Below, piece by piece: positions 8,028 to 16,762 of a stretch of 64,000 nucleotides of DNA. Position 1 is the stretch's first letter. Each line of letters begins with the position of its first letter. The DNA lies in assembly GCA_025210345.1 (NCBI GenBank), contig JAOARX010000032.1:1-64000 (forward strand). Direction: 5' to 3'. A program made the position numbers and the translations under genes. This DNA comes from Pelagimonas sp. GTDB taxonomy: Bacteria > Pseudomonadota > Alphaproteobacteria > Rhodobacterales > Rhodobacteraceae. Below the pieces are notes generated by a model. It worked only from the letters and a program-made list of their open reading frames with translations, was not told the origin of the DNA and searched no databases.

Positions 8028-9544
8028 CCCACAGACCCTTCCAGCGAGATCGCCACCAACTGCTGCGCTTCCATGGCGAATTCCATCGGCAGCGCTTGCA
8101 GCACCTCTTTGGCAAAGCCGTTGACGATCAGCGCCACCGCCTCTTCTTCGTCCATGCCCCGCTGGCGGCAATAGAACATCTGTTCATCATCCACCTTCGA
8201 GGTCGTGGCTTCGTGTTCGACCCGCGACGAGTTGTTCTTGACCTCAATGTAAGGCACCGTGTGCGCCCCGCATTTATCGCCGATCAACAGGCTGTCACAT
8301 TGGGTGTAATTGCGCGAATTCTTGGCCTTGGGGTGCATCGACACCAGACCGCGATAGGTGTTCTGCGCCACGCCGGCGCTGATACCCTTGGACACGATGC
8401 GCGATTTGGTGTTCTTGCCCAGATGCACCATTTTGGTGCCGGTATCGGCCTGCTGGTGGTTGTTGGCGATGGCGATCGAATAGAACTCGCCCTGCGATTC
8501 CGCACCGCGCAGGATGCACGAGGGGTATTTCCACGTCACCGCCGAGCCGGTTTCCACCTGGGTCCACATCACCTTTGACCGGTCGCCCCGGCAATCGGCG
8601 CGCTTGGTCACAAAGTTATAGATGCCCCCCTTGCCGTTTTCATCCCCGGGGAACCAGTTCTGAACGGTCGAATATTTCACCTCGGCGTCTTCTTCGATGA
8701 TGATCTCGACCACGGCGGCGTGCAGCTGGGCCGTGTCGCGCTGGGGTGCGGTGCAGCCTTCGAGATAGGACACATAGCTGCCCTTGTCGGCAATGATCAG
8801 CGTGCGCTCAAACTGGCCGGTATTTTCCGCGTTGATACGGAAATAGGTCGACAGTTCCATCGGGCAACGCACACCCGGCGGGATGTAGACAAACGAGCCA
8901 TCCGAAAAGACCGCGCTGTTCAGCGTGGCATAAAAGTTATCCGTGACCGGCACGACCGACCCCAGATACTTTTTGACCAGTTCGGGGTGTTCGCGAATGG
9001 CCTCGGAAATCGAGCAAAAGATCACCCCGTGCTTTTTCAGTTCCGCCTGAAAGGTGGTCCCCACCGAGACCGAGTCAAACACCGCATCCACCGCGACCTT
9101 GCGGCCCTCGGCGGGCATGTCTTCGGCGCCTTCAACCCCGGCCAGGATCATCTGTTCCTTCAGCGGGATGCCCAGTTTTTCATAGGTGGCCAGCAGCTTG
9201 GGATCGACCTCATCCAGGGATTTGGGCTTTTCTTCCATGCTTTTGGGGCGGGCATAGTAATACTGATCCTGAAAGTCGATTTCGGGATAGTTGACCATGG
9301 CCCACTTGGGTTCTTCCATCTGTTCCCAGCGCTTAAAGGCCTGCAGGCGCCATTCGGTCATCCACTCGGGCTCTTCGTTCTTTTCGCTGATCAGGCGCAC
9401 GATGTCGGGGTTTACGCCCTTGGGGGCGTATTCCATCTCGATCTCGGTTTCCCAGCCGTACTTGTAGGTGTTGATCGACTTGACCGCATCGACCGTTTCC
9501 TGGTCGACGCCTTCCTTGACAATCACCTCATCCATTCCCGCCAT
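8024..9544 (-). CDS. sufB: Fe-S assembly scaffold protein SufB
   Basis: The main scaffold subunit of SufBC2D. About 506 residues from ATG 9544 ([17 protein letters not shown]), which has AGGGA 5 bases upstream. An in-frame ATG at 9562 overlaps the iscS stop and is an alternative start. Conserved landmarks are [39 protein letters not shown] with the essential Glu and Cys near residue 440, and [10 protein letters not shown]. The neighbouring order iscS-sufB-...-sufC-sufD-...-sufS identifies the operon. Confidence 0.97.
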   Translation of the reverse strand: MAGMDEVIVKEGVDQETVDAVKSINTYKYGWETEIEMEYAPKGVNPDIVRLISEKNEEPEWMTEWRLQAFKRWEQMEEPKWAMVNYPEIDFQDQYYYARPKSMEEKPKSLDEVDPKLLATYEKLGIPLKEQMILAGVEGAEDMPAEGRKVAVDAVFDSVSVGTTFQAELKKHGVIFCSISEAIREHPELVKKYLGSVVPVTDNFYATLNSAVFSDGSFVYIPPGVRCPMELSTYFRINAENTGQFERTLIIADKGSYVSYLEGCTAPQRDTAQLHAAVVEIIIEEDAEVKYSTVQNWFPGDENGKGGIYNFVTKRADCRGDRSKVMWTQVETGSAVTWKYPSCILRGAESQGEFYSIAIANNHQQADTGTKMVHLGKNTKSRIVSKGISAGVAQNTYRGLVSMHPKAKNSRNYTQCDSLLIGDKCGAHTVPYIEVKNNSSRVEHEATTSKVDDEQMFYCRQRGMDEEEAVALIVNGFAKEVLQALPMEFAMEAQQLVAISLEGSVG

Positions 9545-9558
9545 GTGCTTCCCTCTCG

Positions 9559-10602
9559 TCATCCGGCCCGTCTGGCGAACCGGTTATAAGCGCTGGTCCA
9601 TGCCTCGGCAAAGCGAAGCACGTCCTGTTCCGTTGTATCTGGGCCGATGCTCACGCGGATCGCGCTGGCGGCCGTTGTCTCATCATATCCCATCGCGCGC
9701 AGCACGCGGCTGGCCTTGACCTTGCCGCTTGAGCAGGCGCTGCCCGCGCTGATGGCAAAACCGGCGAGATCCATCTGCATGACCTGCGTTTCCCCCTTCC
9801 AACCGGGGGTGGAAATACAGGCCGTGTTGGGGAGTCGCCGCACCCCTTTGCCGATCAAAATAGTGTCTTTCGCGGCGGCCTCAATAGATAATTCTAGAAT
9901 ATTTCTAATTTCAGCCACCCGGTCCCAGACACCCGCATCCAGATCCCGCGCAGCCGCTGTGGCGGCAGCCCCGAAACCCGCGATGCCGATCAGGTTCTCG
10001 GTCCCCGACCGACGGCCCATTTCCTGACCGCCGCCCTTGATTTGCGCCGCCAGATCGGTACCGCGTGGCATGACCAACGCGCCGACCCCCTTGGGTCCGC
10101 CCAGTTTATGCGCCGAAATCAGCGCCATCCCACAGCCCAACCAATTGAAGGCCACCGGGATCTTACCAAAGGCCTGCGTCGCATCCACGACCGCAACCCC
10201 CTGCGGCAGATCCTGGATCACGCCGGTCTCCGAGTTGGCCAATTGCACCGCCGAGAGCGCCGGATCGGGCACGTCAATCGCCCCCCGTTTGTCGACCGAC
10301 AGTACCGGATCGACCCACGCGGCCACAGCGTCATGTTCGACATCCGCCGCCTGTAACCCGCGCCCCTGACAGGCCAGCGCCGCTGCTTCGGTCGCACCCG
10401 AGACAAAGATCACATCCGCCCCATCTGCCCCAAAAGCCGAGGCAACCTGCCCCCGCGCGCGCTCGACCAAGCCCTTGGCTGCACGCCCCTCTGCGTGCAC
10501 AGATGACGGGTTGCCCACCAAATCCATGGCCGCAATCATCGCGTCACGCGCCTCAGCACGCAAAGGCGCTGTTGCATTCCAGTCTAGAAAGGTCCGGCTC
10601 AT
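9559..10602 (-). CDS. IscS/NifS-type cysteine desulfurase
   Basis: A 347-residue PLP enzyme of group I. The PLP lysine is Lys166 in [10 protein letters not shown], the early His is His90 (VEHDAV), and the active cysteine is Cys290 in GSACSSGK. At 347 residues it is shorter than E. coli IscS (404). Its start overlaps the upstream unknown gene (ATGA 10599-10602) and its stop overlaps an alternative sufB start. With SufS also present, this operon holds two desulfurases; this one is likely the source for early steps or for tRNA thiolation, which is inference. Confidence 0.93.
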   Translation of the reverse strand: MSRTFLDWNATAPLRAEARDAMIAAMDLVGNPSSVHAEGRAAKGLVERARGQVASAFGADGADVIFVSGATEAAALACQGRGLQAADVEHDAVAAWVDPVLSVDKRGAIDVPDPALSAVQLANSETGVIQDLPQGVAVVDATQAFGKIPVAFNWLGCGMALISAHKLGGPKGVGALVMPRGTDLAAQIKGGGQEMGRRSGTENLIGIAGFGAAATAAARDLDAGVWDRVAEIRNILELSIEAAAKDTILIGKGVRRLPNTACISTPGWKGETQVMQMDLAGFAISAGSACSSGKVKASRVLRAMGYDETTAASAIRVSIGPDTTEQDVLRFAEAWTSAYNRFARRAG

Positions 10603-11054
10603 GTGATCAGCCCGTTTTCCTTTGCACGCGCCAAAAAGCGCTCAAGCAGGTGTTCCGCGCGATCCAAACGCAATTGATACTCACCCCGCGGATGTATTTC
10701 ATTGGGGACCTCATCTTCGACGTAGCGCAGCGCGCCACGGATCACAGCGCCGGAAAGGTCGACATACGCAGACGACTCTCCGGATGCCCAATTGTAAAAT
10801 CGCCCACCAATCCAATGCGCCCGACGCCGCGCGTCTTTTGCGCTGCCAACCTTTCGCGAAAGATGCATCAGACAAATGTCCGGCGACATATAAGCCTTGT
10901 CCGCCACATCACCGAACTGAGACCCCATACGCACCAATGGATTGATGCGCGCAAAGGCCTTGCCGGTTTCAGAAACAGACCCGAAATCAGCTGCCCCCGG
11001 TTTTAGCCGTATCGCAGGAAGATCGGCCAGGTCAGCCCCATCCTCAGTCTTCAT
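10599..11054 (-). CDS. Unknown protein between iscR and iscS
   Basis: 151 residues from ATG 11054 (MKTEDGADLADLPAIRL), overlapping the iscR stop by 11 bases and the iscS start by 4. Soluble, slightly basic in the middle (SRKVGSAKDARRRAHW) with a conserved-looking aromatic core (WIGGRFYNWASG) and a helical end (LRLDRAEHLLERFLARAKEN). No cofactor motif is visible; two Cys are not needed for any pattern I know. Coupling on both sides suggests a cluster-assembly or iron-sensing accessory, or a recently gained rider; family unknown. Confidence 0.7.
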   Translation of the reverse strand: MKTEDGADLADLPAIRLKPGAADFGSVSETGKAFARINPLVRMGSQFGDVADKAYMSPDICLMHLSRKVGSAKDARRRAHWIGGRFYNWASGESSAYVDLSGAVIRGALRYVEDEVPNEIHPRGEYQLRLDRAEHLLERFLARAKENGLIT

Positions 11055-11505
11055 CAACCAACTCAAACAAAGAGGGCACCGCTGGGCACGGCGCCATGGC
11101 GTTCTCGACCACATCCGACAAGCGGGTTTGGTGCAGGAAAACATAGACATGCGCCGACAGGCTCTGCCACAACCGGTTGGTCAGCGATTGTGCGCGGCTG
11201 CCCGATGCCCCGCCCGAGGCCCCGGCCCCCTTGTGCATCGCATCCACGGTTTCATCGACGGCGGCCAGCACCTCGACCACGCGGATTTCACTTGCCGGTT
11301 TCGCCAGACGATAGCCCCCGCCAGGCCCCCGCATGGATTCAACCAGCTTGGCCCGGCGCAATTTGACAAACAGTTGCTCCAGATACGGCAGCGAAATATC
11401 CTGACGCTTGGAAATATCCCCCAGCGTCACCAGCCCATCCGCGCCGTTCATCGCGATATCGGTGAGCGCCACCATGGCATAGCGGCCCTTTGTGCTTAGC
11501 TTCAT
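11044..11505 (-). CDS. iscR: Rrf2-family regulator IscR
   Basis: A 153-residue Rrf2 repressor with a typical N-terminal winged helix (MKLSTKGRYAMVALTDIAM, then LPYLEQLFVKLRRAKLVES and RGPGGGYRLAKP). The loop that carries three cluster-binding Cys in E. coli IscR reads HKGAGASGGASGSRAQSLTN here, without any Cys. The only Cys in the protein is Cys140 (APCPAVPSLFEL). IscR of Rhodobacter sphaeroides is known to be of such a Cys-poor type, so this is likely lineage-typical rather than a defect. It heads the isc-suf operon and probably controls it. Confidence 0.93.
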   Translation of the reverse strand: MKLSTKGRYAMVALTDIAMNGADGLVTLGDISKRQDISLPYLEQLFVKLRRAKLVESMRGPGGGYRLAKPASEIRVVEVLAAVDETVDAMHKGAGASGGASGSRAQSLTNRLWQSLSAHVYVFLHQTRLSDVVENAMAPCPAVPSLFELVDED

Positions 11506-11617
11506 TCGATCCCCACCCCCTGTGCTTTCACCTTAACGGAAACCCATACAGACGCGCGCGAAATACCACACGCCATTGACCTTGCTGCGGCAATTACATA
11601 TCTGCAACCAGAGCACA

Positions 11618-11634
11618 ATCGACGTGATGTCGAT
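11618..11634. promoter_or_regulatory. Inverted repeat ATCGAC-N5-GTCGAT near the iscR start point
   Basis: Perfect 6-base arms with a 5-base spacer (ATCGACGTGATGTCGAT). It lies next to the Irr-like palindrome and just downstream of the predicted iscR start of transcription, a good place for an autoregulatory operator. Which protein binds is unknown; IscR is the first candidate. Confidence 0.45.
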
Positions 11635-11650
11635 ATAGAACCGTTCTAAT
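11634..11650. promoter_or_regulatory. Irr-box-like palindrome
   Basis: TATAGAACCGTTCTAAT matches the alphaproteobacterial ICE/Irr consensus TTTAGAANNNTTCTAAA at 12 of 14 fixed positions. It covers the -10 element of the predicted iscR promoter (11643-11648, minus strand), so bound Irr would block transcription under low iron/haem. Irr control of the isc-suf operon is reported in Rhodobacter. The match is by eye. Confidence 0.6.
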
Positions 11651-11671
11651 TTGCCCGAGGCTTTTTGTCAA
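11643..11671 (-). promoter_or_regulatory. Predicted promoter of the iscR-suf operon
   Basis: On the minus strand TTGACA (11671-11666) is followed after exactly 17 bases by TAGAAC (11648-11643): a perfect -35 and a 4-of-6 -10. The predicted start is near 11636, leaving a leader of about 130 bases before iscR. Confidence 0.6.
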
Positions 11672-11707
11672 CATAGCGCGGGCCCCACAAGTAGGAGCCA
11701 CGCAAAC

Positions 11708-12361
11708 ATGCCCGAGGTCATTTTTCCCGGACCCGAAGGCCGCCTTGAAGGCCGTTACCACCCGCAAAAAGACCGCGACGCCCCGATTGCCATCGTGCTG
11801 CATCCGCACCCGCAATTTGGCGGCACGATGAACAACAAGGTCGTCTACAACCTGCACTATGCGTTTTACAACATGGGCTTTACGGTTTTGCGGTTTAACT
11901 TCCGCGGTGTCGGCCGGTCGCAGGGGGAATATGACCAAGGCGTGGGCGAATTGTCTGATGCGGCTTCGGCGCTGGATTACCTCCAGTCGATGAACCAGAA
12001 TTCAAAACATTGCTGGGTCGCGGGCTTTTCGTTTGGCGCCTGGATTGGCATGCAGCTTTTGATGCGCCGTCCCGAAATCACCGGGTTTGTTTCGGTATCG
12101 CCGCCCGCAAACATGTATGACTTTTCGTTCCTCGCGCCCTGCCCCAGCTCGGGCCTGATCATCAACGGCACCGCCGACCGCGTGGCGCCGCCTGCTGACA
12201 CGCGCACTCTGGTGAACAAACTGCACGAGCAAAAAGGCATCGAGATCACCCACCAGGAACTGGAGGGGTCGGGCCACTTCTTTGAAGAGCCCCACATGGA
12301 CACGATGATCGACAATGTCACCGGCTATGTAAAACGCCGCCTGACTGAAAACACGCGCTAA
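11708..12361 (+). CDS. Alpha/beta hydrolase
   Basis: 217 residues from ATG 11708 with TAGGAG upstream. The nucleophile elbow is GFSFG with Ser108; Asp157 (NGTADRVAPP) and His190 (GSGHFFEE) complete the triad. LHPHPQFGGTMNNKVV is the family-typical oxyanion region. Substrate unknown. It is transcribed away from iscR and shares the iron-responsive intergenic region, so it could be co-regulated; many Rhodobacterales keep this neighbour. A 11-base gap separates the next small gene. Confidence 0.9.
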   Translation: MPEVIFPGPEGRLEGRYHPQKDRDAPIAIVLHPHPQFGGTMNNKVVYNLHYAFYNMGFTVLRFNFRGVGRSQGEYDQGVGELSDAASALDYLQSMNQNSKHCWVAGFSFGAWIGMQLLMRRPEITGFVSVSPPANMYDFSFLAPCPSSGLIINGTADRVAPPADTRTLVNKLHEQKGIEITHQELEGSGHFFEEPHMDTMIDNVTGYVKRRLTENTR

Positions 12362-12372
12362 GGGGGCGTCCC

Positions 12373-12654
12373 ATGTCGGTTGTCGACGATCTCGCGGATA
12401 AGCTGGCGCAGGATGTCATCAAGGCGATGGACGCCCTTGGCGACGAAAACCTGCCCGACGAAGTGGCCAATGTGCTCGGGGCGTCTTCGCCCTCTTCCGA
12501 AGAGATTTTTCGCGCGGCGGTGCGCATCCGCTTGGCAGAGCGTCGCGCGCGGACCTTTCTCAAAGAGCACGTCGAAGCCGCGCTGGAGGCCAAAAAAGCG
12601 GGACGAGAGGCCCCCATCGCAAGGGCGCCAGGGTCGGATAACAAAGACCTGTAA
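12373..12654 (+). CDS. Small conserved helical protein
   Basis: 93 residues, almost all predicted helix, acidic at the start (MSVVDDLADKLAQDVIKAMD) and basic in the middle (RIRLAERRARTFLKEH). It follows the hydrolase closely and is followed directly by a strong terminator, so the two form a two-gene unit. No family name recognised and no motif of known function. Confidence 0.75.
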   Translation: MSVVDDLADKLAQDVIKAMDALGDENLPDEVANVLGASSPSSEEIFRAAVRIRLAERRARTFLKEHVEAALEAKKAGREAPIARAPGSDNKDL

Positions 12655-12656
12655 AC

Positions 12657-12680
12657 AACCCGCCGAAAGGCGGGTTTTTT
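12657..12680 (+). terminator. Rho-independent terminator
   Basis: AACCCGCC, loop GAAA, GGCGGGTT and a run of T. It closes the hydrolase/small-protein unit. Confidence 0.92.
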
Positions 12681-12711
12681 ATTTATATCAGCAGACTAAA
12701 GGGAAGACTTC

Positions 12712-13875
12712 ATGTCAGAGAGACTCACGGCACAAATGCAATTCCTACAAGAGGTCGATCGCTTGAAATCGATCGAGCGTTCAAATGTGCTGTTGGATCA
12801 CTCGCGTCATGAAAACAGCGGTGAGCACAGCTGGCATGCCGCGCTCTTTGCTTTGGTTCTGTCCGACGATGCGCCCAAAGGGTGCGACGTAAACCGTTCA
12901 ATTCAAATGCTTCTTGTCCATGACATCGTTGAAATCGATGCCGGGGACCACCCGGTCGATCAAGGTCACGATGCCCAAGAAATCGCCCGCAAAGAGGCCG
13001 CAGCCGCAAAACGGATCTTTGGGATCTTACCCAAAGACCAATGCGATCAGATCACCGCGCTTTGGTGCGAATTCGAGGCGGGAACCACCCCCGATGCCAT
13101 TTATGCTAAAAGAATTGATCACTTACAGCCCATTCTTCAGGTTCTTATGGCCCCATCTTTCTACCCGGGACACCGCGAGATCGCCGCGCACACGCTGCGT
13201 GTTGGACGAGCCAAACGCCTGGCGCATGACTGGCCAACGGCCAATGCGTTTTGCGAGGGTTTGCTGTCTGGTGCGCCCGCCAACAAGAATGTTCTGACCC
13301 AAAAACTGGGTTTTCTGGCCGAGGCGGATCAGCTGAAATCGGTCACCCGCGCGTCGCTGCTGTGTGATGGGTCGCGCTATGAAAACTCGGCTGAACACAG
13401 CTGGCATGTAATGCTTTGGGCCATGGTGTTAGCGGAATATGCACCTCAGGGATGCGATGTTTCGCGTGTCATAACCATGCTCCTTCTACATGACCTTGTC
13501 GAGATCGACGCAGGGGACGCTCCGGTGTTTTCCGATCAGGCGGTCGCCAAGCAAGAAGCGGCGGAATTGGCGGCTGCAGATCGGATCTTTGGCCTCTTGC
13601 CCGGGGATCAAGGCCCGGCCATGCGCGCCATTTGGGACGAATTCGAAGCGGCACAATCCCCCGACGCCCTGTTCGGCAAGGCCCTGGACCGGGCTGCGCC
13701 TCCGCTACAGAACATTGCCTCCGGCGGTGGTTCCTGGATCGAATACGAGGTCACATGGTCGCGCTTTGAAGCGCGTGTTGCGCAGAAAATCAGGGCGGGC
13801 GCCCCAGGGATCTGGGATTGGCTCGCCCCACGGGCGCGTGACATGCTGAAAGCGCTTCCACACAACAGGCCCTAG
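12712..13875 (+). CDS. Tandem double HD-domain phosphohydrolase
   Basis: 387 residues built of two copies of one ~190-residue HD domain (HDDC2/YfbR-like). Copy 1 (about 7-190) has ENSGEHSWHAALFAL and LLVHDIVEIDAGDHP; copy 2 (about 198-385) has ENSAEHSWHVMLWAM and LLLHDLVEIDAGDAP. Both keep the metal-binding His, the HD pair and the downstream acidic residues, so both look active. Single-domain relatives are usually nucleoside-monophosphate phosphatases. A tandem fusion could act as an internal dimer. Strong terminator upstream, convergent DUF924 gene downstream. Confidence 0.9.
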   Translation: MSERLTAQMQFLQEVDRLKSIERSNVLLDHSRHENSGEHSWHAALFALVLSDDAPKGCDVNRSIQMLLVHDIVEIDAGDHPVDQGHDAQEIARKEAAAAKRIFGILPKDQCDQITALWCEFEAGTTPDAIYAKRIDHLQPILQVLMAPSFYPGHREIAAHTLRVGRAKRLAHDWPTANAFCEGLLSGAPANKNVLTQKLGFLAEADQLKSVTRASLLCDGSRYENSAEHSWHVMLWAMVLAEYAPQGCDVSRVITMLLLHDLVEIDAGDAPVFSDQAVAKQEAAELAAADRIFGLLPGDQGPAMRAIWDEFEAAQSPDALFGKALDRAAPPLQNIASGGGSWIEYEVTWSRFEARVAQKIRAGAPGIWDWLAPRARDMLKALPHNRP

Positions 13876-13963
13876 CCCAACTTCATCCCATCAGAGCGTA
13901 TGGTTGCGCCGGGATGGTGGATCACAGCAACATTCACAATTGACACATGATAATAAGAGAAAA

Positions 13964-13985
13964 GGCGCCATAAGGCGCCCCCTCT
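13964..13985 (-). terminator. Terminator hairpin GGCGCC-TTAT-GGCGCC
   Basis: On the minus strand the stem is followed by TTTTCTCTTATTAT, fitting a terminator for the DUF924 gene. On the plus strand the T content is weaker, so it may act both ways between the convergent genes. Confidence 0.75.
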
Positions 13986-14007
13986 TTCACATTTTCAAAA
14001 AATCAAA

Positions 14008-14586
14008 CTATGCCGCCACCTGAAAGGCCTGCAAGGTATATCCATAGCCACCCTTTTCGACATAATCCTGTTCCGCAGCAGTCGCCCGCCGGGACAGGGC
14101 CGGATTTCGATAGGGGAAACGGCCAAATTCGCGGATCACGGCGCGGTGCGCGCGCGCGTGCAGCAGGTTGCTTGCGCCGCCCTCGGGCATCCGCTCCAGC
14201 ATCAGGCGCACGCAACGTTCCTGATCGGACAGGATCTCGGAATGCATCAGGGGCAGATAAAAGAACTGCCGCGCAGGTTCATCAATCCGAAGATCCCAGT
14301 TGCGTGCGATGGCCTGTTTTGCCAGCGCCCGCGCCTTGCCATCCGTGGCAAAGGCCTTGCCCTCGCCGCGAAACATGTTGCGTGGGAACTGATCCGCCAG
14401 GATCAGCGCCGCCAGCATGCCTGACGGGTAGGTCATCCAAAGACCACATCCGCCGTCCCGCAGGCGCTCCCAATCGGCCTCGAACCTTTGCCGGATCTCA
14501 TCATCCAACGCCGGATCTTGTTTGTACCACCCTGCTGGCCCGACATCATCGAGCCAGAATTTCAGAATCTCCTCAGGTGATGACAT
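14008..14586 (-). CDS. DUF924 family protein
   Basis: 192 residues matching the DUF924 family throughout: ILKFWLDDVGPAGWYKQDPALD at the start, LADQFPRNMFRGEGKAFATD in the middle, and ARQFFYLPLMHSEILSDQ. The family is all-helical and of unknown function. Soluble, no signal peptide. Stands alone: its own terminator lies downstream and 130 bases without visible genes separate it from the MFS gene. Confidence 0.92.
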   Translation of the reverse strand: MSSPEEILKFWLDDVGPAGWYKQDPALDDEIRQRFEADWERLRDGGCGLWMTYPSGMLAALILADQFPRNMFRGEGKAFATDGKARALAKQAIARNWDLRIDEPARQFFYLPLMHSEILSDQERCVRLMLERMPEGGASNLLHARAHRAVIREFGRFPYRNPALSRRATAAEQDYVEKGGYGYTLQAFQVAA

Positions 14587-14716
14587 GGCACCCTCCCGTT
14601 ACGTCACCCACACGTTACAGAAATGTTACGCACGAAATCCGTAGCGCGGCCAATCACGATTTCTGTCAAATTTTGACATACTCCGAGAAGGTTAGCGCAA
14701 TCAGGCGCCTGTTTGC

Positions 14717-16000
14717 CTACCAAGCGGCCTGGGATTGATTTTCCTCTTCTTCGGCTTCGGCCTCTTCCGCGACCTCGATGGCGTATTCCTGCGCGTATTC
14801 CAGGGCGACCGGGGTCGCCGTGGGGGTAATCGGGGCATAGGCGCCCGTGTCATCAACCGAAGGTGCGCTACGCTGGGTCATGCGGAACAGGGCATAGCCT
14901 GACACCGCGAAAAGCAGAACCGAGATCAAAAGGAAGAAGCCCCATGTGCCCACGACCTCCATGGCCCAACCAATCACCAGGGGTCCGGTGATGGCCCCCA
15001 ATCCGTTGACGAACAGCAACCCCGCCGACGCGCTGGCCATGTCTTCGGCTTCGAGAAAATCGTTGGTATAGGCGATCAGCAGCGCATACAGCGGGTTTGA
15101 ACACCCGCCGATGACAAAGGCCGCCGCCAGCAACACCAGGTAGAGGCTGCCAAACATGGCCGCAACCAGTGCCGCAGTGCCCCCCAGCAGAGCAACGACC
15201 GTGATCAACCAACGACGGTCCATCCGGTCGGACAACCAGCCCAAGGGATACTGCATCACAACGGCCCCCACATAGAACGAGGCGACAAAGCTGGAGATCT
15301 GCGGCAAGGTCAGGCCGATTTCGGTTGCATAAACCGCCGACATGCCGAATTGCGCCGCAAAGATCCCCCCCAGCAAGAACATGCCAACCATGCCCAAGGG
15401 CGATACAGCATAGAGTTCGCGCAGGGACATGGGTTTGGTCGCTTCAAAGGCGGGAGTCGGCGAAATGGACAACAGGATCGGTGCGAATGAAACCGAAACC
15501 AGCACCGAAGGGATGACGAACAAAAGCCACCCGCTTTGGTCCGGCACCACCAGTAGCGCCTGACCGGCAATCACGCCCGTCATCTGAACGATCATATAAG
15601 CCGATAGGGCCTGCCCCCGGGTTTCATTGCTGGCAGCGTTGTTCAACCAGCTTTCCGCAGTCACATATACGCCGCAAAAGCAAAACCCCAAAACAAAGCG
15701 CCCCAGAACCCAGGCGATCGGATCTTGCAAAACCGGAAACAGGATCAGCGCCGCTGAAACGAGGCTTCCAAGCGCGGCGAACACCCGCACGTGGCCAACG
15801 CGTCGGATCATGCCCGCGACCACCTGGCTCGCAAACAAAAAGCCCGCAAAGTAGCCCGACATCACGATCGACATCGAAAAGGCGGAAAAGCCGGCATCAG
15901 CCCCGCGCACCCCCAAAAGAGTACCCTGCAAGCCGTTCCCCACCATCAAAAGCAACATCCCCAAGAGCAAAGCCCAGGCGTTCCTGACCACATCCAACAT
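14717..16000 (-). CDS. MFS transporter (YCAR-type)
   Basis: 427 residues with 12 likely membrane segments, an MFS A-like loop (GMIRRVGHVRVFA) and a second one between halves (GWLSDRMDRRWLI). The central motif ESWLNNAASNETRGQALSAYM is typical of the YcaD/YCAR branch. The C-terminal tail after residue ~385 is strikingly acidic (EEAEAEEEEN) and cytoplasmic. Substrate unknown. It is separated by 100 bases from the TetR gene on the same strand. Confidence 0.88.
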   Translation of the reverse strand: MLDVVRNAWALLLGMLLLMVGNGLQGTLLGVRGADAGFSAFSMSIVMSGYFAGFLFASQVVAGMIRRVGHVRVFAALGSLVSAALILFPVLQDPIAWVLGRFVLGFCFCGVYVTAESWLNNAASNETRGQALSAYMIVQMTGVIAGQALLVVPDQSGWLLFVIPSVLVSVSFAPILLSISPTPAFEATKPMSLRELYAVSPLGMVGMFLLGGIFAAQFGMSAVYATEIGLTLPQISSFVASFYVGAVVMQYPLGWLSDRMDRRWLITVVALLGGTAALVAAMFGSLYLVLLAAAFVIGGCSNPLYALLIAYTNDFLEAEDMASASAGLLFVNGLGAITGPLVIGWAMEVVGTWGFFLLISVLLFAVSGYALFRMTQRSAPSVDDTGAYAPITPTATPVALEYAQEYAIEVAEEAEAEEEENQSQAAW

Positions 16001-16100
16001 GCGTGCGTCCTTCCAAACGTATCAGTTAGCCCTAACTCATGGGCGACTCAGTCACTGTACCATGCGCGACATGCGTGAAATATCTACGTCGTGTTTGGGA

Positions 16101-16688
16101 TCAATTGGCGGGAAAGGGATAGATCTTTTGCAACCGTGTGAGGGCTTGCGTGACGCGCTCGTCGATTTCGGTCGCGGTCAGGGGGGCGATCACGTGAATG
16201 GCCCGCCGGATTTGAAGATCGCCGATCAGCAGCGCGATAAAGCACTCAACCCGTTCTGCCACGTCGTCCGTCGGGCCATAGAGGTCACGGATAAGGTCCT
16301 GAAACAGGGGCAAAAGCCGCGCGCGTCCCTCCTGTGCCAGTTCCGCCCCCAATTCGCCCGAGACATCTCCGGCGGCAGCCCGGTTCAGGGCGATAGCCTG
16401 TTCCGACGTCACCATCTGCAACAGCGCCTGGGCCACGTACCGCAAAACGTCGGGCCCCTGCCCACTTTGCCCCCGGATGTGCGCCAGCTCGTCCTCAACA
16501 CGGGCGGTGTTGCTGCGGATCATGGCTGAGAACAGGCCAATCTTGTTGCCGTAGAATTTATACAACGTCTCGTTTGATGCCTTGGCGGCCTTGGCAATAG
16601 CCAGCATGGACGCCCCTTTGAATCCTTTGTCGCGCAACACAGCGTAGGCTGCGGCTTCGATGCGCGCTTCGCGTTCTGTCTGATCCAT
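16101..16688 (-). CDS. TetR-family repressor
   Basis: 195 residues with the N-terminal TetR helix-turn-helix (about 8-52; GASMLAIAKAAKASNETLYKFY with the usual LYKFYGNK) and a C-terminal helical ligand domain (AefR-like, TetR_C_7 type). It is divergent from a small membrane protein gene, and two identical palindromes lie between them. It very likely represses both genes. Its ligand is unknown. Confidence 0.92.
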   Translation of the reverse strand: MDQTEREARIEAAAYAVLRDKGFKGASMLAIAKAAKASNETLYKFYGNKIGLFSAMIRSNTARVEDELAHIRGQSGQGPDVLRYVAQALLQMVTSEQAIALNRAAAGDVSGELGAELAQEGRARLLPLFQDLIRDLYGPTDDVAERVECFIALLIGDLQIRRAIHVIAPLTATEIDERVTQALTRLQKIYPFPAN

Positions 16689-16721
16689 CTTGCTCCCCTA
16701 AAATAGGTCTTGACGCAAACC

Positions 16722-16735
16722 GTACAACTTTGTAC
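16722..16735. promoter_or_regulatory. TetR operator copy 1
   Basis: GTACAACTTTGTAC, a palindrome with 6-base arms and a 2-base centre, 34 bases before the TetR ATG. It is the mirror of copy 2. Confidence 0.8.
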
Positions 16736-16748
16736 ACAATATGCAAGC

Positions 16749-16762
16749 GTACAAAGTTGTAC
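16749..16762. promoter_or_regulatory. TetR operator copy 2
   Basis: GTACAAAGTTGTAC. Including two flanking bases, the pair forms a perfect 16-base inverted repeat (16720-16735 against 16749-16764). Centre-to-centre distance is 27 bases, so dimers would sit about two and a half turns apart. Confidence 0.8.
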
